From positions 1 through 43,401 of the forward strand of contig JACRKW010000075.1 of assembly GCA_016215215.1 (NCBI GenBank): a DNA stretch of 43,401 nucleotides. Direction: 5' to 3'. Both the position numbers and the translations under genes were made by a program. Source of the stretch: Acidobacteriota bacterium. GTDB lineage: Bacteria; Acidobacteriota; Terriglobia; Bryobacterales; Bryobacteraceae. This document shows, in pieces, positions 1 to 8,261 of the stretch (the first letter of the stretch is position 1; the number at the start of each line of letters is the position of its first letter). The notes beneath the pieces are model-generated. The model did no database searches, was not told where the DNA came from, and saw nothing but the letters and a program-made list of their open reading frames with translations.

Positions 1-1789
1 CTCGATAGAAAAGCTTCTGGTAGAGCGCGCCGGCTTTGATCTCCACCTCGGCGCCGGGAGCGAGCTTGAGGTTCTTCACACCATTCAGGTGAATACGGGA
101 CCAGTTGGACCGGAGCGAAGTGCGATTGAGGCAGCGGTGGAGAGTGCCGTCAGGAAGGAGGAGAGCCAGGTCCGTGCGTCCATCGGCGTCGAAGTCGGCC
201 GCGGCGAGCGTGATGGAGCCCGAGGGGAGGCCGGTGGCGTTCTGCGTGGCGGTGAAGCGGCCCTGAGCGTTGTTGCGGTAGAACCCGTCGGAGGCCAGGA
301 CGTCCAACAGACCGCGGCTCTCCAGGTCCGCCAATGCGAAAGAGCCTCGAGGCTGCCAGGGAACTGAGGTGACGGCTCCGTCCCTGTTCAGAGCGGCGCC
401 GGAGCTCCAGATGAGGTCGGGGAATGAGTCGTTGTCGAGATCGGCGGAGAGGAGGGCCGTGGCCCCGGAAGGAACTGCGGCGAGGGAGGAGGGCTCGTAC
501 TTGCCGCCGAGGCGGTCTTTGTAGAGGACGGCGGGGCGATCTGCGTAGGTGATGACGAGGTCGTGGGACTTGGTGTCGGGGATGATGCGGGTCACCGCAG
601 CGGAGAGAGCCTTGCCGGTTACGAACGGAATATCCGCAGTCCGCTCGGCGAAACCCTGTGGGAGTTGATTGCGCAGAAGCGTGGTGGTGGCGCCGAGCAA
701 GAGCAGGTCGAGGTCGTAGTCGTGATCATAGTCCAGCCAGACGGCGGTCTCATAGCGGCCTGCGGGCAAGTTGATGGATGATTCCTGGAAGCCCGTGCGG
801 GTGTTGTGAAAGAGGATGGGGCCGGTCGTGGTGAGAACACAAAGGTCTACCAGACCATCGTTGTCGTAGTCGCCCGGGATGGCGGCCAGGATTCCGGTCA
901 CAGACGCCAAGGCGGGCTGCGGAACGGGTGTCAGGCCCTTGCGAAAGACCGTCATGCCCGTGGTGGAGACCACGAGCAGGTCAGAGGAACCAGTGCCGTC
1001 GAGGTCAATCACGTGCAGGCTCGTGTTGGCGGCCGGAAACTTGCCGGGCAAGGCCGTGCTGGCAAAGGAAAGCGCTGCGGGCGGCGCGGGAGCGGCGGAG
1101 AGGGCGGCGTCGATGGGATCGTAGACCTCGGAGTAGGAGCACCATTCGACATCTTCGTTGCCGGCGCCTGATTCTTCATGGCGGTTCTTGAGGTCCTGGA
1201 ACAGGGCGAGCTCGGCACGGGCATGCGTTTGGTCGCCGGACTGGCGGTAGAAGTTGAAGAGCTGGAAGTGGGGCGCGGCGAAGTTGGGGTCGAGGCGGGC
1301 GGCGAGTGTGAACTTGGCGTTGGCTTCTTTCTGCTTGCCGTCGGCCTTGAAGAGAACACCCAGGTTGTAATGCGTAATGGGTTCGCCGGGAACGAGCTTC
1401 GCCATTTGCTCCAGTTGCTGGATGGCGCGGGCGGTTTCGCCGCGCTTCTTGTACTCGATACCGAGATTGAACCAGGTGTGGGGGAGGCTGGGGTCGATCT
1501 TCTGGACCGCCTCGAGTTCGGCGATGCCTTCGGCGGAACGCCCGGCGCGGAGGAGCGCAAGGCCGTAATTCAGCCGGTCGGCGGTCGACTTGGGGTTGAG
1601 CTCCAGCGCCCGCTTGAATTGGTCGACTGCCTGGGCCTGGGTGGTGGGGTTCTCGTAGAACGCCTTGCCGAGGTTGCGGAGGCGGAGAAGGGTCTCCGGC
1701 GGCGGCGCGGCGGATTGTCCCGTGAGCGCAATGGCGGCAAGAACGAGAGCAGTAGCCGCGAGACCAGGAAGGAATCCCCAGAACTTCAT
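1..1789 (-). CDS. Secreted TPR and FG-GAP/VCBS repeat protein (3' end outside window)
   Basis: The reading frame starts at ATG 1789 and stays open to the window edge, giving about 596 residues with the C-terminus missing. Residues 1-28 form a signal peptide (MKFWGFLPGL, then a hydrophobic stretch ending in GQSAA). Residues 30-170 hold TPR-like helical repeats with phrases such as LNYGLALL, TWFNLGIEY and THYNLGVLF. From about residue 230 there are at least six FG-GAP/VCBS repeats with Ca-binding D-x-D-x-D/N-G-x-x-D-L loops (DYDNDGLVDL, DYDHDYDLDL, DFDADGRTDL). The last visible residues resemble an ASPIC/UnbV domain. Such proteins are common in Acidobacteriota and are inferred to be exported beta-propeller proteins. 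Substrate unknown. Confidence 0.85.
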   Translation of the reverse strand, partial: MKFWGFLPGLAATALVLAAIALTGQSAAPPPETLLRLRNLGKAFYENPTTQAQAVDQFKRALELNPKSTADRLNYGLALLRAGRSAEGIAELEAVQKIDPSLPHTWFNLGIEYKKRGETARAIQQLEQMAKLVPGEPITHYNLGVLFKADGKQKEANAKFTLAARLDPNFAAPHFQLFNFYRQSGDQTHARAELALFQDLKNRHEESGAGNEDVEWCSYSEVYDPIDAALSAAPAPPAALSFASTALPGKFPAANTSLHVIDLDGTGSSDLLVVSTTGMTVFRKGLTPVPQPALASVTGILAAIPGDYDNDGLVDLCVLTTTGPILFHNTRTGFQESSINLPAGRYETAVWLDYDHDYDLDLLLLGATTTLLRNQLPQGFAERTADIPFVTGKALSAAVTRIIPDTKSHDLVITYADRPAVLYKDRLGGKYEPSSLAAVPSGATALLSADLDNDSFPDLIWSSGAALNRDGAVTSVPWQPRGSFALADLESRGLLDVLASDGFYRNNAQGRFTATQNATGLPSGSITLAAADFDADGRTDLALLLPDGTLHRCLNRTSLRSNWSRIHLNGVKNLKLAPGAEVEIKAGALYQKLFYR

Positions 1790-1797
1790 TTCACACA

Positions 1798-1815
1798 TTG
1801 GCGCACATTCGCCAA
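1798..1815. promoter_or_regulatory. Perfect 6-bp inverted repeat upstream of the TPR/VCBS gene
   Basis: TTGGCG and CGCCAA flank a 6-base centre, 8 bases upstream of the ATG at 1789. The right half contains TTCGCCAA, the same 8-mer found in the lexA promoter repeat, but here only one copy is present. It could be an operator or a short hairpin. The rest of 1790-1931 shows nothing clear. Confidence 0.3.
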
Positions 1816-1898
1816 AGGGTGGTCAATAGCATGACTGTATTAGTCCGGGGCATCACCGAACGGACCGCCAGGCCGGGGAGTTTGGATTGGAGTAAGTG

Positions 1899-1922
1899 GC
1901 GGGCCGGCCGGAACCGGCCCGC
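1899..1922 (-). terminator. GC-rich hairpin downstream of the CHRD gene
   Basis: Nine perfectly paired bases (GCGGGCCGG with CCGGCCCGC) enclose a 6-base loop, 10 bases after the stop of the CHRD gene read leftward. No T-run follows, so it may terminate poorly or mainly protect the mRNA 3' end. Confidence 0.5.
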
Positions 1923-1931
1923 GTGTATCGG

Positions 1932-4013
1932 CTACCGCAACTGGATGGTGACGGCGTTCGAAGTGGAGGGACTGCTGGCGCCCGGTACGAGCTGTGCGAC
2001 GGAGACGGGAACGACGCCGGAGAGGCCGTCGGGGACCGTGGCGACGATGAGATAGAAGCCCACGTAGCCCGGGACCAAGCCGGCGCCGGTCACCGAGGCC
2101 TGTTTGCCGCCCATGGTGACGGTGGGGTTGGGCAGGACGAAGGACAGCGCATCGCCCGGAAGGATCGCGCCGGTGGGCAAAGAGGGAATGGTACGGCCGA
2201 GCCCGGTGGCGAGCAGGGCGATGGGCTCCCCGGAGGCGGCCGGACGTGCGGGGCGGATCAGCGTCATGTCGTCCACGTGGAATGCGATACCCCCGATGGC
2301 GTCGAAATACAGGGCGGGCGCGGCGGAGGCGACCGGCACGGTGAAGGATGAGCTGTCGCCGCCGGCAGTGGTGACGACTACGGGCTGAGGGCCGGTGGGC
2401 GCGTCGACGGGCACCTGGGCGACGATGTAGTCGGTGGGAACAAAGCCGGCTTCCCGGCTGAGAGCGACGATGGCGGCCTTGCGGCCGCCGACGGTGACGC
2501 TGGTACCGTTCAGTTGCAGCGGCGCGGCGGATTCAAAGGCGTCGCTGGAGGAGGGCGCGCTGAGCAGGTTCGAGCCGAATATGGTCATCAGGCCCTGCGG
2601 AGCGACGGCGGCTCGCGAGGGATCGCTAACCCCACTGATGATGGCGGAGACCGCGGGGACGGACAAGGCGGGAGCCGTCTGGGCGCGCATCACGCCGGCC
2701 GGAAACGTGGTGGTGTGGATGTTGTAGTAGGTGGCGTTCGGATTGATGGAGATCAGGTTCATGGCGCTCAGGGCGCCGACGGTGGACTGCGTGGAGACGC
2801 GATAGATGTTGCCGAAGCCGGACTCGGAGTTGGGCTGGTTCGCGGTGGCAAGACCGGAATTGAGGATGACGGCGCCGTTGGTGGTGGCCGAACCGTCGTG
2901 GATGTGGAGGCCCGAGATCTGCGCGGCGCCCGGGAATCGATAGTTGAGGTCGAAGATAGAGACGCCGGCGACGATCCACCCTTCGTTGTTTCGCAGAGTG
3001 TGAAGGGTGAGAGCGGCTGGGGCGGTGGCGTCGAGACTGATGGCTGGCAATTCGTTGGCAGGCAGAAGCGTGGTCTGGAAGTTCATCCTGTCGGTGCGGC
3101 GTAGCTGCCCGCGGACGGCGCCGCCAGGGTTTGCCTGGGTATGGATATTCACGTAGAAGAAGGACGGTTCGGCGAAGATCCCGGCGAAGGCCGCGGCCTG
3201 CGTGGGATTGGCTGGGTCGATGGTGACCTCGTAGTGGAGGTTGCGGCCGGCGGCGACCGCGGGGACGGTTCCGCTCAGACCGGTATTGATGACTACGCCC
3301 GCGTTGAGGCCCGCCGGCGCGTTGTGGATGTGGAAGCCGGTCATGTTCGTTCCTTCCGCGAAGCCAGAGTAGTTGGCGTCGAAGATCACCTCTCCGGAGA
3401 GGGGTGCGCCTTGGGCGTTGCGGGAGGCGATAGCGATCACGGAGCACACAGCGGTGGCATTGAGGCCGGCGATGGGCGGCACTTCGTTGCCGGCGTTCAT
3501 GAAAGCCATGGTGACAAGCATTTCAGCCGGCATGAGCTGGCCGCGCATCTCACCGGCGGCGTTGCGCGTGGTGTGCAGGTTGAGATAGAAACCGGAGGGG
3601 TTGGCGACCAGGTCACGCAGCGCGGTGAGGGCGGTAGCGTTGGACGGGGGCGCCTGGCCCTGCGTGCGGATGACGCCGGAGGAGGCGTCGGCGATGGGGC
3701 CGGCGAGGCCGGAGTCGATCACCACGCCGCCGTTGACCCCGGCGGCTCCGCGGTGGATGTGCATGGCGGTGATGTTGACCGCGGGCGCGGTGAGGGAGTA
3801 GTTCACCTTAAAATCGACCGAGCCGGATATGATTTGCCCCGACGCGTCACGGACCAAGTGGGCCAGGACGGTGGCGGTCCCGGTGGAGGGCGTCCCGCCG
3901 ATTGCCGGCGACTCATTCAGAGAGGAGAGGTTGACTCGAAACGGGATGGTCTCCACGGACTGCGCGGAGACGGAAAGCGTGGCGGCGAGGGCAAGGAGCA
4001 ATACGGTTTTCAT
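1932..4013 (-). CDS. Secreted protein with three CHRD domains and a Solibacter-type C-terminal domain
   Basis: The start is taken at ATG 4013, which gives a 693-residue protein beginning with a clear signal peptide (MKTVLLLALAATLSVSAQS); the frame is open further upstream but without signal-like sequence. Three CHRD (chordin) domains follow at roughly residues 20-165, 165-305 and 305-445. Each has a NEVPPI/NESPAI/NELPAI-like opening, an MHIHRG/FHIHNA/LHIHDG histidine motif and a closing YLNLHT/YVNIHT/YYNIHT motif. The final 240 residues match what I know of TIGR03437, a domain described from Solibacter, with the segment GLMTIFGSNL and paired immunoglobulin-like halves. It is probably an exported adhesive or surface protein; function unknown. 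Confidence 0.88.
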   Translation of the reverse strand: MKTVLLLALAATLSVSAQSVETIPFRVNLSSLNESPAIGGTPSTGTATVLAHLVRDASGQIISGSVDFKVNYSLTAPAVNITAMHIHRGAAGVNGGVVIDSGLAGPIADASSGVIRTQGQAPPSNATALTALRDLVANPSGFYLNLHTTRNAAGEMRGQLMPAEMLVTMAFMNAGNEVPPIAGLNATAVCSVIAIASRNAQGAPLSGEVIFDANYSGFAEGTNMTGFHIHNAPAGLNAGVVINTGLSGTVPAVAAGRNLHYEVTIDPANPTQAAAFAGIFAEPSFFYVNIHTQANPGGAVRGQLRRTDRMNFQTTLLPANELPAISLDATAPAALTLHTLRNNEGWIVAGVSIFDLNYRFPGAAQISGLHIHDGSATTNGAVILNSGLATANQPNSESGFGNIYRVSTQSTVGALSAMNLISINPNATYYNIHTTTFPAGVMRAQTAPALSVPAVSAIISGVSDPSRAAVAPQGLMTIFGSNLLSAPSSSDAFESAAPLQLNGTSVTVGGRKAAIVALSREAGFVPTDYIVAQVPVDAPTGPQPVVVTTAGGDSSSFTVPVASAAPALYFDAIGGIAFHVDDMTLIRPARPAASGEPIALLATGLGRTIPSLPTGAILPGDALSFVLPNPTVTMGGKQASVTGAGLVPGYVGFYLIVATVPDGLSGVVPVSVAQLVPGASSPSTSNAVTIQLR

Positions 4014-4116
4014 AGGTCTGTCTCTTGGACAAGGAGTTAGATCTTGACGGAACGGAAAAGATTCATCGAATGAGAGGGATGGGGCATAATGGGAGGAGTC
4101 CGGCTGAGAGAGGTCC

Positions 4117-4551
4117 ATGTTCTTCAAGCGCCAAAAACCTGTAAAGATGACGTTCCAGGAGCGGATGGAGCAGTTGAGAGCGAGTGGATACGTGGTGGAG
4201 AGCGCCGGCGGAAAGACGCGGGTGGTGAGGGGCAACCTGGCCTCGACGCTGGTGGAAGGCCCGGGCGGCGAGCCGACGATTGATGCCGTCGGGCTGGCCG
4301 TGGGGAGCGAAGTCGCCGAGCTGACAGATCTCGGCTTCCAGAAGATCTTCCTGACCGCCTCCGGCAGGAAGACGCCGGCCCTGGCCGAGCACCTTCACGC
4401 GCTGCACGAGTTCCGTGAGGACCTGGGCGAAGCCCTGGGGCTGACCAGCCACTACAACGAAGGGTTAGGTAGCACCAACGAAAAGCACCTGTACGACCGG
4501 GTGAAAGACCGGGACGGGGGGGTGCCCCGGCGGGCCTGGGAAAAAGGCTGA
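4117..4551 (+). CDS. Small conserved-looking protein of unknown function
   Basis: A 144-residue soluble protein with no signal peptide or membrane segment. The start at 4117 is preceded by a GAGAGG ribosome-binding site, and CATAAT at 4085-4090 is a possible -10 box in the divergent spacer shared with the CHRD gene. It opens with MFFKRQKPVKMTFQERMEQL. The second half is dominated by helices around HLHALHEFREDLGEALGL and ends with a charged LYDRVKDRDGG tail. I recall similar proteins of about 140 residues in Acidobacteriota genomes but know no function. It converges on the M48 protease gene. Confidence 0.7.
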   Translation: MFFKRQKPVKMTFQERMEQLRASGYVVESAGGKTRVVRGNLASTLVEGPGGEPTIDAVGLAVGSEVAELTDLGFQKIFLTASGRKTPALAEHLHALHEFREDLGEALGLTSHYNEGLGSTNEKHLYDRVKDRDGGVPRRAWEKG

Positions 4552-4609
4552 GAGTTCAAAGCCTTTCGGCAGGGTGGTGTCAACAGCGGTTGGTCGCGCA
4601 CGCCAAGCC

Positions 4610-6511
4610 TCATGAGGCGTTGGAGGCTGCCGGCATCGCCGTCTTCCGGTAAGTGACCAGCGGTGCCAGTTCCGCAGCCATCGCGCCCATGGCGACAAGG
4701 GGCGGCAGCCAACTCAACTCACCTGACACAAGGGCGCTGGCAGCCAACGAAGTGAGTCCGGCCAGCAACATGACGGTAAGGATGCTGCCATTCAAAGCTG
4801 CCTGTCTCGGGCCGACGCAGCTGATTGTGGGGAATGCAGGAGGAGAAAGGGCTGGTGCCGGCTCGCTGTCGTAGGTGCGCAACCACGATCTTGCGGCATT
4901 CAGCAGTGCTGCGGGCGTCGTGACATCCACCGGACTCATGACAAAGGTGCCATAGAAAGTGTCGAAGGAGACCGCTTCCGATTGCAGCCAGCCGGGGGCC
5001 ACGCGCATGAGGGAGACGGAGAAGGTAGGGGACGAATGCAGCGAGAAGCTCATCCGTTCGCCGGTGTAGTACAAAACGGAGCCTTTGAACCTAACGACCC
5101 CGACATCCCAGAATGGATACCCTCCATAGTAGCGAGGCTCGGACGTTGGCCGTAATGCGACCAGCGAGCCGCCGGCTTCGCCAAGCCGGCCTCTGATCCG
5201 GCGCTCCAACGCTGGCATCTCACAGCGCCGAACCAAAGACGGGATCAACAGAATCGCACAGAAAGTAAGAACCGCGGCGGCGACCCAAATTGGGATGTCC
5301 GGCATCGTCAAGGCGAACTGGCTGGCGGCCGCCGAAGGCAAGGCCAGACAGGCGAGGTAGATGGCGAGGTTGCGGACGCTCACTCGCTGTTTGTGGGCGT
5401 CCCATACCGAGTCTGAATGATCGTGCGGTAGGGAGTACGGTTCAAAGGGTGCATCATCGACGCGGAGCAGTTCAAGCACGCGTGGCTGGGGGATGGAAAA
5501 CTGCCGGGCAATCTCGGCGGCGCGTTGTTCCAGCGAAGGGTGGGACATGACCGTCACGTCCCAACCGGTCCAGCGTGAAGGAAGCAGATTCAACTGCGTG
5601 AGCCGGGCGAGCATGCGGATGGCCACCTCGGGATCTTCGACCGTGGCGGAAGCTGCCTTGTCGGCAGCGCGCTCGATGCGGCGCGACAGGAAGGCACCGG
5701 TCAGTATTGCGGGCGGTAGTCCTACGAGTATGTAATTCAGCGCGATGAAAGGAATCTGAACGAGACTTGCCAGCCATCCGAACAGGAGTAATGGGACGAT
5801 GTTGGCGAGCAGCACCAGGGGGACGTGCCGGTGGCGGAGGTGGCCAAGTTCATGAGCAACGACCGCATCTAGTTCGGCCCGGGGCATGGAACGAATGAGG
5901 TCTTCGGCGAGCAGGATAGTGCTCGCAGATGTCGCCGCGGCGTTCATGACGGGTCCGTTAGAAGAACGAATGATCAGCACGCGCTTCAACGGCGTCCTAG
6001 CCTTTGCTGCAAGTTCAAAGATGCGATCGCGCAATTGGCCGGAATCCAGCGGCCGGCAGTGAACGCCGTAGGAGGCATCCCGGCGATTTGCGGTCAAGAA
6101 AAACGAAACCAAAACCCAGAACCACTGGGCGGCCACGTCTCCCGCCCTCCGTTCGACACCCCTGAGGATTCGCGGAACGGACCGTGAGAAGACCATGAAC
6201 GCAAGCCAGGCCAGCAGGGGCGGTGCAGCGAGAAGAACGAGCGTGAAAATCAGAACACCGTTCGAATCCGTCCTGAAGAGCTCGTAGAAGTCGACATGTC
6301 CAATCAAATAGACATAAAGTACAACCCACGAGAGAGCGCAAAGCGGCAACAGCCAGCCGGAGACGCGCATATAGCGAAACCAAACCGACGGCCGTTCCGG
6401 CAATTCTGCCCGCCTGGCTTGGCTGCTCAGCCACAAGCCAATGCCGATTGATGCCAGATTCCAGCAGATTGCCGCTACGACCAACGTAAGAAGGAATGTC
6501 GCCGAATTCAC
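4610..6511 (-). CDS. Membrane-bound M48-family zinc metalloprotease
   Basis: This 633-residue protein begins at GTG 6511; an in-frame stop lies five codons upstream and no ATG fits better. Two or three membrane segments occupy residues 5-30, 50-72 and 85-108. The zinc site HELGH is at 220-224, inside VVAHELGHLRHRH, and the glutamate of the third-ligand motif is at about 280 (RRIERAADKAA), the M48 E-x-x-x-D arrangement. Further hydrophobic segments lie at 232-272, 385-430 and near the C-terminus. The region after residue 300 is much longer than in HtpX and unlike anything I recognise. By family knowledge it should cleave membrane or envelope proteins. Its gene stands alone. Confidence 0.85.
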   Translation of the reverse strand: MNSATFLLTLVVAAICWNLASIGIGLWLSSQARRAELPERPSVWFRYMRVSGWLLPLCALSWVVLYVYLIGHVDFYELFRTDSNGVLIFTLVLLAAPPLLAWLAFMVFSRSVPRILRGVERRAGDVAAQWFWVLVSFFLTANRRDASYGVHCRPLDSGQLRDRIFELAAKARTPLKRVLIIRSSNGPVMNAAATSASTILLAEDLIRSMPRAELDAVVAHELGHLRHRHVPLVLLANIVPLLLFGWLASLVQIPFIALNYILVGLPPAILTGAFLSRRIERAADKAASATVEDPEVAIRMLARLTQLNLLPSRWTGWDVTVMSHPSLEQRAAEIARQFSIPQPRVLELLRVDDAPFEPYSLPHDHSDSVWDAHKQRVSVRNLAIYLACLALPSAAASQFALTMPDIPIWVAAAVLTFCAILLIPSLVRRCEMPALERRIRGRLGEAGGSLVALRPTSEPRYYGGYPFWDVGVVRFKGSVLYYTGERMSFSLHSSPTFSVSLMRVAPGWLQSEAVSFDTFYGTFVMSPVDVTTPAALLNAARSWLRTYDSEPAPALSPPAFPTISCVGPRQAALNGSILTVMLLAGLTSLAASALVSGELSWLPPLVAMGAMAAELAPLVTYRKTAMPAASNAS

Positions 6512-6574
6512 TAGGGTTCTATTCTATTGAACCCTGACGCGGTTTTGTGAATCGCGAATTCGGGGGGGCTGGGC

Positions 6575-6895
6575 CTAGACAGAAGTCTGTGCGGGGAAAG
6601 TGCGGATGTCGTCGCGGGGCATGCAGATCCAGGCGATGAGGTAGGCGATCATGCCGATGCCGTGGATGACGAGCGCGGCGAGGAAGGCGATGCGCACGAG
6701 CGTGACGTCCCAGCCAAGGTGGCGGGCAAAGCCCGCGCAGACGCCGGCGATCTTCTTGTTCGCCATGTCGCGGGACAGGGGCCGGCGCGGACCGTAGGCC
6801 GGGTGAGGAGCGGCCGGGCCGCCGGCGGACTTGCCGCAGTGACCGCAAAACCTATCGGCGCTTTCCATGGGAGATCCGCAGTTGGTGCAGTACAT
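6575..6895 (-). CDS. PspC-domain membrane protein with N-terminal zinc ribbon
   Basis: A 106-residue protein. The start at ATG 6895 is chosen because GGAAGGAG lies 7 bases upstream and because the protein then opens directly with the ribbon. Cysteines 3, 6, 17 and 20 (CTNC and CGHC) form a double-zinc-ribbon-like knuckle. A proline-rich linker (25-38) leads to a PspC domain at about 40-95, with the KKIAGVCAGFARHLGWD signature and one hydrophobic segment at 68-91. PspC proteins relate to envelope-stress responses in other bacteria; no other psp gene is visible here. The zinc ribbon plus PspC layout is common outside enterobacteria. Confidence 0.88.
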   Translation of the reverse strand: MYCTNCGSPMESADRFCGHCGKSAGGPAAPHPAYGPRRPLSRDMANKKIAGVCAGFARHLGWDVTLVRIAFLAALVIHGIGMIAYLIAWICMPRDDIRTFPAQTSV

Positions 6896-6914
6896 GGTGG
6901 ACTCCTTCCCGGAC

Positions 6915-6934
6915 CCGCTCGCTATCGCTTGCGG
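6915..6934. repeat. Short imperfect palindrome upstream of the PspC gene
   Basis: CCGC and GCGG bracket an inner sequence in which CGCT and AGCG-like blocks recur, in the 5' untranslated region of the PspC gene. It could be a REP-like element or a leader hairpin; only one copy is seen in this window. Confidence 0.25.
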
Positions 6935-6986
6935 CTCTACTTCCAACTACGCAGTTTCCTGACGCCGTGTTCCGTGGAGAGGCAGG

Positions 6987-8252
6987 TCAAAGTAGTTTGG
7001 TTTCGCCGGGAATGTAGACCGGGTAAGAGCCGTCGGGACCGGGTGCGACCGGCGGGGCGGTATCCTCGCCGCACTCCTCCGGTTTCGGGCCGTAGTGGAA
7101 GCCGGAGTCCTGCATCTGCTGCCAGGTGACTTCCCTGCCCGTGTAGCAACTGAGTTGGCCCATGACGCCGATGGTGGTACTGCGGACCATGTAGTCGCCA
7201 TTGTTCACCGGCTTGCCGGAACGGATGGCGTTGAACAGGACCTCGTGCTCGATGTCGTAGGCGTTGTTCTTCGAAGGCGTGGAGGTGGACTGCCAGTTGG
7301 TCTCGCCTTCGATGCGCAGGCGGAGCAGGTCGCAGCGGCCCTTGGAGCCGAGGATGAGGCTGGAGTTCTCGTTGTAACAGTTGTCAATCGTTCTGCAAAA
7401 AGCGTAGACGCGGACGCCGCCGGGGAAGTCGTAGACGACGGAGTGGTGGTCGAAGACGTTGCCGTAGATTTCACCCTTCAATGAGGAGCGGCCGCCAAGG
7501 CCGTAGCAGCGGGTGGGGGAGGCGTTGCCGAGAGCCCAGCTGGAGCGGTCGAGGTTGTGGATGAGGGTCTGGGGGACGTCGTCGCCGGAGAGCCAGTTGA
7601 AGTGGTACTGGTTGCTGCCTTGGTAGACGATCTCCTTCATGCCGGGGCGTCGGGGATAGAGCACATAGGGCGGCCGAAGCCAGGTTTCCTGAATGGCGAC
7701 GATCCTGCCGATGGCGCCGTCGTGGACGCGTTGCATGGTCTCGATGTAGCCGGGGTGATAGCGGCTTTGGAGGCCTGAGACGAGGGAAAGTCCCTTTGCC
7801 CGGGCGGTGTCGATAGCCTTCTGGAGCAGCTTGAGGGTGTAGGGATCGATGGCGTGCGGCTTTTCGAGAAAGACGTGCTTGCCGGCATCGAGCGCGGCCT
7901 TGGCGTGGAGGGCGTGGAACTTGGCGGCGTTGGCGATGATGACCACATCTACGCCGGAGGCGATCACTTTTTTGTAGGCATCGTAGCCGGAGTGAATATG
8001 GGCGGAAGAGACCTCGACCTGGCCAGGGAACTTCAGTTTGAGGGCGGTGAGCTTTTCCTCGACGCGGTCGCGGAGCAGGTCGCCCATGGCGGTGATGCGA
8101 ACGTCCTTGCCGGCGTGCATGGCGTTCATGGCGGCAGCTTCGCCGCGGCCGCCGCAGCCGATGACGCCCACCTTGATGGCGCCGCCGCCCTGGACAAAGT
8201 AGCCGGCGGGAGCCGCCAGGAAAGCGCGGCGGGGGAGATCAGGGGAACTCAT
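6987..8252 (-). CDS. Gfo/Idh/MocA-family oxidoreductase with Tat-like N-terminus
   Basis: A 421-residue protein; the start at 8252 has GAGGTG upstream at good spacing. Residues 7-20 (PRRAFLAAPAGYF) resemble a short twin-arginine export signal, as in many acidobacterial and planctomycete members. The NAD(P)-binding Rossmann motif VGVIGCGGRGEAA is at 28-40 and the family EKP motif at 130-132. The C-terminal half has the family's beta-sheet dimer and substrate domain. Such enzymes oxidise or reduce sugars and sugar-like alcohols; the substrate cannot be read from the sequence. The gene follows anmK by 9 bases, so a shared transcript with mutS and anmK is likely. Confidence 0.87.
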   Translation of the reverse strand: MSSPDLPRRAFLAAPAGYFVQGGGAIKVGVIGCGGRGEAAAMNAMHAGKDVRITAMGDLLRDRVEEKLTALKLKFPGQVEVSSAHIHSGYDAYKKVIASGVDVVIIANAAKFHALHAKAALDAGKHVFLEKPHAIDPYTLKLLQKAIDTARAKGLSLVSGLQSRYHPGYIETMQRVHDGAIGRIVAIQETWLRPPYVLYPRRPGMKEIVYQGSNQYHFNWLSGDDVPQTLIHNLDRSSWALGNASPTRCYGLGGRSSLKGEIYGNVFDHHSVVYDFPGGVRVYAFCRTIDNCYNENSSLILGSKGRCDLLRLRIEGETNWQSTSTPSKNNAYDIEHEVLFNAIRSGKPVNNGDYMVRSTTIGVMGQLSCYTGREVTWQQMQDSGFHYGPKPEECGEDTAPPVAPGPDGSYPVYIPGETKLL

Positions 8253-8261
8253 ACATGCACC

